A stretch of 29,153 nucleotides of DNA from UBA11524 sp045591175. Its GTDB lineage: Bacteria > Bacillota > Clostridia > Christensenellales > Aristaeellaceae. Numbering within the stretch: position 1 is the first letter of the stretch; each line of letters starts with the position of its first letter. This document shows, piece after piece, positions 7,591-13,645 of this stretch. The notes beneath the pieces were generated by a model. It worked only from the letters and a program-made list of their open reading frames with translations, was not told the DNA's origin and ran no database searches. Position numbers and translations under genes: made by a program. The DNA lies in assembly GCA_045591175.1 (NCBI GenBank), contig JAZNSI010000035.1, positions 1 through 29,153 of the forward strand, in the 5' to 3' direction.

Positions 7591-7959
7591 TTACAGAACT
7601 TCGGGAGCCAGAGAGACGATCTTCATGAAGTCCTTCTCACGCAGCTCGCGGGCAACGGGTCCAAAGATACGGGTGCCCTTGGGCATCTTGGCATCGTTGA
7701 TGATAACGGCGGCGTTGTCATCAAACTTGATGTAAGAGCCATCAGGACGGCGCTTATTCTTGCGCATGCGGACGATAACCGCCTTCACGACGTCGCCCTT
7801 CTTCACGGTGCCGCCGGGGGTAGCGGTCTTGACGCTGGCCACGATGATGTCACCGATGGAACCGTCGCGACGGAAAGAACCGCCCAGCACGCGGATGCAC
7901 ATGATTTCCTTGGCGCCGGAGTTGTCGGCAACCTTAAGCCGGGTTTGCGGCTGAATCAT
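7591..7959 (-). CDS. rplN: 50S ribosomal protein L14
   Basis: L14 is a highly conserved five-stranded barrel protein at the subunit interface, where it forms bridges with 16S rRNA. The 122-residue length is exact for the family. It begins MIQPQTRLKVADNSGAKE, carries the signature KGDVVKAVIVRMRKNKRR, and ends FGPVARELREKDFMKIVSLA. Its place between rpsQ and rplX is canonical. Confidence 0.98.
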   Translation of the reverse strand: MIQPQTRLKVADNSGAKEIMCIRVLGGSFRRDGSIGDIIVASVKTATPGGTVKKGDVVKAVIVRMRKNKRRPDGSYIKFDDNAAVIINDAKMPKGTRIFGPVARELREKDFMKIVSLAPEVL

Positions 7960-7983
7960 AGTATTTCCTCCTTAACGCGCGGA

Positions 7984-8259
7984 TTACTTAGCCTTCTCGA
8001 TGATCTCGACCAGGCGCCAGCGCTTGTCCTTGGAAAGCGGACGGGTCTCCATCACCTTGATGGTATCGCCAACGCCACACTCATTGTTCTCGTCATGAAC
8101 CTTCAGCTTGGAAGTCTTGTTCATGATCTTGCCATACAGCGGATGACGAACGCGGGTCTTGATCTGAATGACGCAGGTCTTGTCCATCTTGTCGGACACG
8201 ACGACGCCAATACGGGTCTTACGCAGACCGCGCTCCACATTGTTGTTGATTTCAGACAT
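7984..8259 (-). CDS. rpsQ: 30S ribosomal protein S17
   Basis: S17 is an OB-fold primary binder of 16S rRNA. The 91-residue product contains LRKTRIGVVVSDKMDKTCVI and the signature GDTIKVMETRPLSKDKRWR near residues 64-82. A short N-terminal extension (MSEINNNVE) precedes the core, common in Firmicutes. An AGGCAGCTGCTGCC stretch before the start provides the ribosome binding site and is nearly palindromic, a minor curiosity. Confidence 0.97.
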   Translation of the reverse strand: MSEINNNVERGLRKTRIGVVVSDKMDKTCVIQIKTRVRHPLYGKIMNKTSKLKVHDENNECGVGDTIKVMETRPLSKDKRWRLVEIIEKAK

Positions 8260-8287
8260 GGCAGCAGCTGCCTCCTTCCACTCTCAC

Positions 8288-8479
8288 TTACGCCTGTTCC
8301 TTCTGGCGCAGCACGGTCAGCGCACGAGCGATGTCGCGCTTCACCGCAGTAATCTGCATGGTGTTCTGCAGCTGGCCGGTAGCGAGCTGGAAGCGAAGGG
8401 TGAAGAGCTCCTTCTTCAGCTCAGCGACCGTCGCGGTCAGCTGTTCATTGCTCATGGAAACAAATTCATTCGCCTTCAT
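8288..8479 (-). CDS. rpmC: 50S ribosomal protein L29
   Basis: L29 is a small helical hairpin protein at the tunnel exit next to L23, near the docking site of trigger factor and SRP. The 63-residue protein has the two expected helices, with ELKKELFTLRFQLATGQL and VKRDIARALTVLRQKE. Its ATG shares a base with the rplP stop (TAATG), so translation is directly coupled to rplP. Confidence 0.97.
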   Translation of the reverse strand: MKANEFVSMSNEQLTATVAELKKELFTLRFQLATGQLQNTMQITAVKRDIARALTVLRQKEQA

Positions 8480-8919
8480 TACTCTTCACCAGCCTCTTCG
8501 TTCGCGGGCTTCTCAGCGCGCTTGATGAACTTGGTCTTCAGGGGCAGCTTGTGGGAAGCCAGACGCAGAGCCTCGCGGGCGGTCTCTTCCGGCACGCCGG
8601 CGACCTCGAACAGGACGCGGCCGGGCTTCACAACGGCAACCCAGTATTCGGGAGAACCCTTACCGGAACCCATTCGGGTCTCAGCGGGCTTCTCGGTCAC
8701 GGGCTTATCGGGGAAGATCTTGATCCAGACCTGGCCGCCACGCTTGGTGTAACGGGTCAGGGCGATACGGGCAGCCTCAATCTGCTGAGAGGTGACCCAG
8801 CAGGGCTCGGTGGCCTGCAGGCCGAACTCGCCGTACGCCAGGAAGTTGCCGCGATGGGCGGCACCCTTCATGCGGCCGCGGAACTGCTTGCGGCGCTTGA
8901 CTCTCTTGGGCATCAGCAT
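8479..8919 (-). CDS. rplP: 50S ribosomal protein L16
   Basis: L16 organises the A-site region of 23S rRNA. The 146-residue product begins MLMPKRVKRRKQFRGRMKG and includes GEFGLQATEPCWVTSQQIE and RYTKRGGQVWIKIFPDKP, all diagnostic. An acidic tail (EKPANEEAGEE) is added beyond the core. The start follows AGGAGGT, which lies across the end of rpsC, and the stop overlaps the rpmC start. Confidence 0.98.
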   Translation of the reverse strand: MLMPKRVKRRKQFRGRMKGAAHRGNFLAYGEFGLQATEPCWVTSQQIEAARIALTRYTKRGGQVWIKIFPDKPVTEKPAETRMGSGKGSPEYWVAVVKPGRVLFEVAGVPEETAREALRLASHKLPLKTKFIKRAEKPANEEAGEE

Positions 8920-8921
8920 AG

Positions 8922-9590
8922 TTACTTGACCTCCTTAGCAGCGGGAGCCTTCTTGGCCTTGGGCAGGATCTGGCCCTTGTAGATCCAGACCTTCACGCCC
9001 AGGCGACCGAAGGTGGTCTTCGCCTCGGCAAAGCCGTAGTCGATGTTAGCACGCAGGGTCTGCAGCGGGATAGAACCCTCGTGGTAGTGCTCGGTGCGGG
9101 CGATGTCAGCGCCGCCCAGACGGCCGGAAACGCTGGTCTTGATGCCCTTGACGCCGGGCAGCTTCATCGCGCGGCCCTGCGCCTGCTTCAGCGCGCGGCG
9201 GAAGGAGATGCGCTTCTCCAGCTGCGCGGCAATGTTCTCAGCCACCAGCTGAGCGTCGGCGTCGGGCTGCTTGATCTCCAGAACGTTGATCTGAGCGGCA
9301 CGGCCGAGGAAAGCGGTGACGTCCTTCTTCAGCTGCTCGATGGTCGCGCCCTTGGGGCCGATGATCATACCGGGCTTGCTGGTGAAGATGTTGATGGTGA
9401 CGGTCTGAGCGGTACGCTCGATATCGATCTTGCTGACGCCGGCTGCGAAGTACTTATCCTTGAGCATCTTACGCAGCTTGTTGTCCTCGACCAGGTAGTT
9501 GGCAAAATCCTTCTTGCCAGCGTACCAGCGGCCGCTCCAGCCGAAGATCACGCCCACGCGTGCGCCGTGGGGATTGACTTTCTGACCCAT
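8922..9590 (-). CDS. rpsC: 30S ribosomal protein S3
   Basis: S3 helps form the mRNA entry tunnel and has helicase activity with S4 and S5. The 222-residue protein has the expected layout: MGQKVNPHGARVGVI at the N-terminus, a type II KH domain with the loop IGPKGATIEQLKKDV near residues 77-91, and the C-terminal domain with SGRLGGADIARTE. A lysine-rich tail ends it. It lies 12 bases after rplV and 2 before rplP. Confidence 0.98.
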   Translation of the reverse strand: MGQKVNPHGARVGVIFGWSGRWYAGKKDFANYLVEDNKLRKMLKDKYFAAGVSKIDIERTAQTVTINIFTSKPGMIIGPKGATIEQLKKDVTAFLGRAAQINVLEIKQPDADAQLVAENIAAQLEKRISFRRALKQAQGRAMKLPGVKGIKTSVSGRLGGADIARTEHYHEGSIPLQTLRANIDYGFAEAKTTFGRLGVKVWIYKGQILPKAKKAPAAKEVK

Positions 9591-9602
9591 GAGTAAACCT
9601 CC

Positions 9603-9992
9603 TTACGCCTTCTTCTGGTCCAGCACCACGCTGATGTGGCTGGTGCGCTTGAGCATGGGGGACGCGCTGCCGCGGCTGCGGGCAACGTAGCGCTTCAGCG
9701 TGGGGCCGGGGTTGGCGTACACTTCAGCGACGTACAGGTCCTTACGATCCATCTCCAGGTTGTTCACCGCGTTGGCGATGGCGCTGTTGAGCACCTTCAG
9801 AACCACGGGGGAAGCGGCCTTGGGGGTGTACATCAGGATCGCCGCTGCTTCGTCCACATTCTTGCCGCGGATCAGATCGATAACGATCTTCACCTTGCGG
9901 GAGGAGATGCGAACGTACTTGGCGTGAGCCTTGGGGCGACGGTCAGCGTTTTCCTTACGGAACGCGGCCTTCTGCTTTTCACGAGTAGCCAT
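9603..9992 (-). CDS. rplV: 50S ribosomal protein L22
   Basis: L22 lines the nascent-peptide tunnel; its beta hairpin forms part of the constriction where macrolides bind. The core starts at RPKAHAKYVRISSRKVKIV and ends RSRGSASPMLKRTSHISVVL. At 129 residues it is longer than the usual 110-115 because of a basic N-terminal extension of about 18 residues (MATREKQKAAFRKENADR). The ATG is well supported by an upstream GAGGAG, so the extension is probably real. Confidence 0.97.
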   Translation of the reverse strand: MATREKQKAAFRKENADRRPKAHAKYVRISSRKVKIVIDLIRGKNVDEAAAILMYTPKAASPVVLKVLNSAIANAVNNLEMDRKDLYVAEVYANPGPTLKRYVARSRGSASPMLKRTSHISVVLDQKKA

Positions 9993-10012
9993 TTCGTTTC
10001 ACTCCTCTCTTC

Positions 10013-10291
10013 TTACTTGCGGCCGGAAGCCTTGTCACCCGCATGACCCTTGAAGGTACGGGTGGGGGCGAACTCGCCCAGCTTGTGACCGACCATGTCC
10101 TCGGTCACGTAGACCGGCACATGCTTGCGGCCGTCATGCACGGCGATGGTATGGCCGACGAAATCCGGGAAGATCGTGGAAGAGCGGGACCAGGTCTTCA
10201 CAACGTTCTTCTTGTTGGCGTTGTTCATTTCAACGATGCGCTTCATCAGCGCGGCCTCAACATAGGGGCCCTTTTTAATAGAGCGGCTCAT
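10013..10291 (-). CDS. rpsS: 30S ribosomal protein S19
   Basis: S19 sits in the 30S head next to S13 and contacts the A-site finger. The 92-residue product begins MSRSIKKGPYVEAALMKRI and carries the signature IAVHDGRKHVPVYVTEDMVG then LGEFAPTRTFKGHAG. It lies between rplB and rplV in standard order, with an AAGGAGG-type site ahead of the ATG. Confidence 0.98.
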   Translation of the reverse strand: MSRSIKKGPYVEAALMKRIVEMNNANKKNVVKTWSRSSTIFPDFVGHTIAVHDGRKHVPVYVTEDMVGHKLGEFAPTRTFKGHAGDKASGRK

Positions 10292-10321
10292 TTAGCTGCC
10301 TCCTTCCTGCAGGATACGCGC

Positions 10322-11155
10322 TTACTTCTTGCTGGCGCGCTTGACGATCATCTTGTTGGAGTACTTCTTGTGCTTGCGGGTCTTCAGGCCCAGAGCGGGC
10401 TTGCCCCACGGAGTCACAGGAGCAGGCATACCGACGGGGCTCTTGCCCTCGCCGCCGCCGTGGGGATGGTCGCAGGGGTTCATGACCACACCGCGGACGG
10501 TGGGACGGATGCCCATGTGACGGACACGGCCAGCCTTGCCCAGACGCACATTCTCATGATCGGAGTTACCCACAGTACCGATGGTAGCCTTGGCGTTCAG
10601 GGGCAGCTTGCGCATCTCGCCGGAGGGCAGACGCACGGTAGCATAGCCATTTTCCTTCGCCATCAGCTGAGCGCTCATGCCGGCGGAACGAACCAGCTGG
10701 CCGCCGCGGCCGGGCTTGAGCTCCAGGTTGTGGATCAGGGTACCAACGGGAATGTTGGACAGCGGCAGCGCGTTGCCGGGCTTGATGTCAGCATTCTCGG
10801 AGGAGACGACGGTGTCGCCAACCTTCAGGCCCTGGGGAGCCAGGATGTAGCGCTTCTCGCCGTCAGCGTAGAACAGCAGAGCGATGAAGGCGCTGCGGTT
10901 GGGATCGTACTCGATAGCGGCAACCTTAGCGGGGATCTCCAGCTTGTTGCGCTTGAAGTCGATGATGCGGTACTTGATCTTGTTGCCGCCGCCCTGATGA
11001 CGAACGGTGATCTTGCCCTGCTTGTTGCGGCCGGCGTTCTTCTTCAGAACCTCGACCAGGCTCTTCTCAGGAGCCTTCTTGGTAACTTCCTCGTAGGTCA
11101 GAACCGACATGAAGCGCCGGGCGGGCGAAGTCGGCTTGTAAAGACGAATAGCCAT
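10322..11155 (-). CDS. rplB: 50S ribosomal protein L2
   Basis: L2 is a primary 23S rRNA binder needed for subunit joining and close to the peptidyl transferase centre. The 277-residue length is typical. The signature PTVRGVVMNPCDHPHGGGEG near residues 214-233 includes the conserved histidine of HPHGGG. The position before the Asp is Cys (NPCDHPHGG) where Asn or Val is common. The C-terminus is very basic (TRKHKKYSNKMIVKRASKK). Confidence 0.98.
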   Translation of the reverse strand: MAIRLYKPTSPARRFMSVLTYEEVTKKAPEKSLVEVLKKNAGRNKQGKITVRHQGGGNKIKYRIIDFKRNKLEIPAKVAAIEYDPNRSAFIALLFYADGEKRYILAPQGLKVGDTVVSSENADIKPGNALPLSNIPVGTLIHNLELKPGRGGQLVRSAGMSAQLMAKENGYATVRLPSGEMRKLPLNAKATIGTVGNSDHENVRLGKAGRVRHMGIRPTVRGVVMNPCDHPHGGGEGKSPVGMPAPVTPWGKPALGLKTRKHKKYSNKMIVKRASKK

Positions 11156-11173
11156 TTTCTTGTCCTCCCTTGC

Positions 11174-11479
11174 TTACTCGGCCATGCCTTCGAAGAACTT
11201 GATGGGCTTGGAGTCCTTCTTCAGCGTGACGTAGGCCTTCTTGACTTCGGGGGTGCGGCCAGCAGTGCGGCCCTGACGCTTGATCTTGCCCAGAGTGCGC
11301 AGGGTGTTGACCTTCTCGACCTTGACGCCGTCCTCAGCGAAGACAGCCTCAACGGCCTGCTTGATCTCGGTCTTGGTGGCGTGCACGTCGACCTCGAAGA
11401 TGTAACGCTTGTCAGCGATGCAGGTGTACGCCTTCTCGGTCAGAACCGGACGGCGGATGATGTCGTGGGGATTCTTCAT
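11174..11479 (-). CDS. rplW: 50S ribosomal protein L23
   Basis: L23 lies at the tunnel exit and docks trigger factor and SRP. The 101-residue protein begins MKNPHDIIRRPVLTEKAY and includes YIFEVDVHATKTEIKQAVEA, the conserved rRNA-binding region. Its ATG shares a base with the rplD stop (TAATG), giving tight coupling. The gap of 18 bases to rplB contains only a ribosome binding site. Confidence 0.98.
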   Translation of the reverse strand: MKNPHDIIRRPVLTEKAYTCIADKRYIFEVDVHATKTEIKQAVEAVFAEDGVKVEKVNTLRTLGKIKRQGRTAGRTPEVKKAYVTLKKDSKPIKFFEGMAE

Positions 11480-12102
11480 TATGCGTACACCTCCTCAACC
11501 AGCGCCAGAGCAGCCTTGGTCAGGATCAGCTTGTTGGCGTTCAGGATATCGTAGACATTCAGGGTGTTGACGTAGGTGGTGGCAGCCTCAGCCAGGTTGG
11601 CGGTGGCGCGGACCACGTTCTCCTCGCGCTCGGGCAGAACGACCAGGGCCTTCTTCTCGGCGTTCAGGTTCTTCAGAACCTTCGCCATCAGCTTGGTCTT
11701 GCCTTCGGCCAGGTTGATCTCATCCACGATCATGATCTCGCCGGCGTTCAGCTTGGAGGTCATCGCGGACTTGAAGGCCAGGCGGCGAACCTTCTTGGGC
11801 ACCGCGATGTAGTAATCGCGGGGCTTGGGAGCGAACACGACGCCGCCGTGGGTGAACTGGGGAGCACGGTTGCCATGGTGACGAGCATTGCCGGTGCCCT
11901 TCTGACGGTAGATCTTACGACCACCGCCGCGGACCTCGGTGCGGGTCTTGGCACTCTGGGTGCCCTGGCGCTGAGCGGCCAGGTAGGAACGGACGACCAG
12001 ATGCATGGCGGCCTCGTTGATAGAGGAAGCGAAAATCGCGTCGCTCAGTTCAACCTCGCCAATGGCCGCGCCTTCCATATTGTAAAGAGCAGTCTTAGCC
12101 AT
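11479..12102 (-). CDS. rplD: 50S ribosomal protein L4
   Basis: L4 reaches the tunnel constriction with a long loop; in E. coli it also represses the S10 operon through the leader RNA. The 207-residue product has the loop region TEVRGGGRKIYRQKGTGNAR at about residues 57-76, then HGNRAPQFTHGGVVFAPKPR. If autoregulation by L4 exists here, the structured leader ahead of rpsJ is the place to look; that is inference only. Confidence 0.98.
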   Translation of the reverse strand: MAKTALYNMEGAAIGEVELSDAIFASSINEAAMHLVVRSYLAAQRQGTQSAKTRTEVRGGGRKIYRQKGTGNARHHGNRAPQFTHGGVVFAPKPRDYYIAVPKKVRRLAFKSAMTSKLNAGEIMIVDEINLAEGKTKLMAKVLKNLNAEKKALVVLPEREENVVRATANLAEAATTYVNTLNVYDILNANKLILTKAALALVEEVYA

Positions 12103-12124
12103 TGTTACTTTCCTCCTCGCGGCA

Positions 12125-12763
12125 TCACTTGACGGTGTCGCGGATGATCAGCAGACCCTTGTTGGCGCCGGGCACAGCACCCTTGACCAGCAGCAGGTTG
12201 CGCTCCACATCCACAGAGACAACTTCCAGGTTCTGAACAGTCACGCGGTCAACGCCGTAGTGGCCAGCCATGTGCTTGTTCTTGAAAACACGGGAAGGAT
12301 CAGAGTTAGCGGACAGGGAACCCACGCCACGGTGGTACTTGGAGCCATGGGCCATGGGGCCGGTGTGCTGGTTCCAACGCTGGATGGCGCCGGTGTAGCC
12401 GTGGCCCTTGGAGGTGCCGGTCACGTCGATCTTGTCGCCAGCGGCGAACTGCTCGACGGTGATCACGTCGCCAACCTTGTAGCCGGAGCAGTCATCGAAG
12501 CGGAACTCGCGCAGCACGCGCTTGGCCTCGACGCCAGCCTTCTTGTAGTGGCCCAGCTCAGCCTTGGTGTGGAGCTTCTCGGCGCGCTTCTCGGTCATCT
12601 CGCCGAAGCCCACCTGGACGGCAGTGTAGCCATCAGTCTCAACGGTCTTGGTCTGCACGACGGTGCAGGGGCCAGCCTCGATCACGGTGACCGGAACAAG
12701 ACGGCCATCTTCGGTGAAGATCTGCGTCATGCCGATCTTCTTACCCACGATCGCTTTCTTCAT
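12125..12763 (-). CDS. rplC: 50S ribosomal protein L3
   Basis: L3 is a primary assembly protein with a loop reaching the peptidyl transferase centre. The 212-residue protein begins MKKAIVGKKIGMTQIFTEDG and has the central signature GHGYTGAIQRWNQHTGPMAH with the glutamine that is methylated in some bacteria. It ends VPGANKGLLIIRDTVK. It follows rpsJ by 18 bases with a GGAGGAACG site. Confidence 0.98.
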   Translation of the reverse strand: MKKAIVGKKIGMTQIFTEDGRLVPVTVIEAGPCTVVQTKTVETDGYTAVQVGFGEMTEKRAEKLHTKAELGHYKKAGVEAKRVLREFRFDDCSGYKVGDVITVEQFAAGDKIDVTGTSKGHGYTGAIQRWNQHTGPMAHGSKYHRGVGSLSANSDPSRVFKNKHMAGHYGVDRVTVQNLEVVSVDVERNLLLVKGAVPGANKGLLIIRDTVK

Positions 12764-12781
12764 TGTTTCGTTCCTCCTGCC

Positions 12782-13090
12782 TTACAGCTTCATTTCAATT
12801 TCGACACCAGCAGGAAGTTCGAGCTTGGACATGGCGTCCACGGTCTTGGGGCTGGCGTTGATGATGTCGATCAGTCGCTTGTGGGTGCGACGCTCGAACT
12901 GCTCACGGCTGTCCTTGTACTTGTGGGTCGCGCGCAGGATGGTCACGATCTCCTTCTCAGTGGGGAGCGGGATCGGGCCCGACACGCGGGCGCCAGTGCG
13001 CTTGGCAGCCTCGACAATCCGCTCAGCGGACTGGTCGATCAGGGTGTGCTCATAGCTCTTGAGCTTGATGCGGATTTTCTGGATGGCCAT
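12782..13090 (-). CDS. rpsJ: 30S ribosomal protein S10
   Basis: S10 is a 30S head protein and, as NusE, a transcription antitermination factor. The ATG chosen (MAIQKIRIKLKSYEHTLID) gives 102 residues, the family length, and follows AGGAGGT by 7 bases. The open frame extends further upstream, but only into the untranslated leader. The signatures RVSGPIPLPTEKEIVTILRA and FERRTHKRLIDI are present. It is the first gene of the S10-spc operon, about 160 bases from the predicted start of transcription. Confidence 0.98.
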   Translation of the reverse strand: MAIQKIRIKLKSYEHTLIDQSAERIVEAAKRTGARVSGPIPLPTEKEIVTILRATHKYKDSREQFERRTHKRLIDIINASPKTVDAMSKLELPAGVEIEMKL

Positions 13091-13251
13091 TGATTTACCT
13101 CCTAGTTTCGTCTCGTTGACGCCGTCACGCGGCTCACTGCAGGTGCAAGCCCCGCCGCGTCTCGAGTCCGTCGCCCGATTGACGGGCTGGTCCATGATAA
13201 TTACCCGCCTGGCCTGGCGGCAACTTACCACTTCATCCCTAAACAGACAAC
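13091..13251 (-). promoter_or_regulatory. Structured 5' leader of the S10 operon
   Basis: About 160 bases lie between the predicted start of transcription and rpsJ. The leader can form a 5-bp stem at 13205-13220, a 5-bp stem at 13173-13187 (GCCCG/CGGGC) and a 7-bp stem pairing 13127-13133 with 13154-13160 (ACGCGGC/GCCGCGT). A short stem GCCG/CGGC at 13121-13133 would compete with the last. Such length and folding are expected of an autoregulatory leader. The ligand (for example L4) is not shown by the sequence. Confidence 0.55.
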
Positions 13252-13257
13252 AGACAC

Positions 13258-13286
13258 ATTATACAGTATGTCTCAGAATAAATCAA
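13258..13286 (-). promoter_or_regulatory. Sigma-A-type promoter of the S10-spc operon
   Basis: On the minus strand TTGATT and a perfect TATAAT are separated by 17 bases. It is preceded by an A/T-rich stretch and followed by the long leader of rpsJ. It is the only strong promoter seen ahead of the 22-gene run ending in secY. Confidence 0.85.
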
Positions 13287-13290
13287 GGGG

Positions 13291-13328
13291 TTTTTCAAAG
13301 TTTTTTCAAGAAATTTTCGAGAAATTTT
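13291..13328 (-). promoter_or_regulatory. Phased A-tracts (UP-element-like) upstream of the S10 promoter
   Basis: Four A-tracts on the minus strand (13291-13295, 13301-13306, 13314-13317, 13325-13328) are centred 10.5-12 bases apart, starting 4 bases upstream of the -35 box. Helically phased A-tracts bend DNA, and A/T-rich upstream sequence binds the RNA polymerase alpha C-terminal domain. The contribution to promoter strength is inferred. Confidence 0.5.
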
Positions 13329-13339
13329 GAACTGCACCC

Positions 13340-13587
13340 CCGCAAAACGCGCTGTTTCCTTGACTTTGCCAGTTTTGCGTTTATACACGCTCTTCGGCGT
13401 ATCCACGCCTGCGCATGTAAACGCTTTCCTTCAGGGCCGCATTTTCATTTTTCACATTTCATTTTCGCAAACCGTTGATATTCCTGCGTTTTGCGGTAAT
13501 TTTATACACACGCTTATGGGTGTATCTATATCGAAACCGATTGCATCCCCATTTTTCGCACATTTAGATACGCCGATTGCCGTGTTC
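13340..13587. repeat. Repeat-rich non-coding region between the S10 promoter and the ABC-F gene
   Basis: I see no gene here. Two related units (TTGACT to 13403 and TTGATA to 13526) share TTTTGCG followed by TATACAC and an imperfect inverted repeat ending GTATC. A third copy at 13567-13587 is inverted relative to the first. CCGCAAAACGC at 13340-13350 is the exact inverse of 13486-13496. Base 13502 starts TTATACACA, a DnaA-box-like 9-mer. The plus-strand TTGACT and TATACA are 16 bases apart and could be a promoter, but nothing follows it. The function is unknown. Confidence 0.45.
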
Positions 13588-13603
13588 TACTCCCCTATCG
13601 TAC

Positions 13604-13633
13604 AAAAAAGCACCCGACCGTCTGGTCAGGTGC
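13604..13633 (-). terminator. Intrinsic terminator after the ABC-F gene
   Basis: On the minus strand GCACCTGACC, loop AGAC, GGTCGGGTGC form a 10-bp stem with one G-T pair, followed by six T residues. It lies 12 bases past the stop codon of the ABC-F gene and ends the walJ-CPBP-ABC-F transcript. Confidence 0.9.
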
Positions 13634-13645
13634 AAAATATCCGAA

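Noticed and set aside
13361..13587. A replication origin, because of a TTATACACA DnaA-box-like 9-mer and A/T-rich sequence
   Set aside because: Only one full match and one near match were seen, with no box cluster and no dnaA, dnaN or rpmH nearby. The A/T richness is better explained by the promoter.
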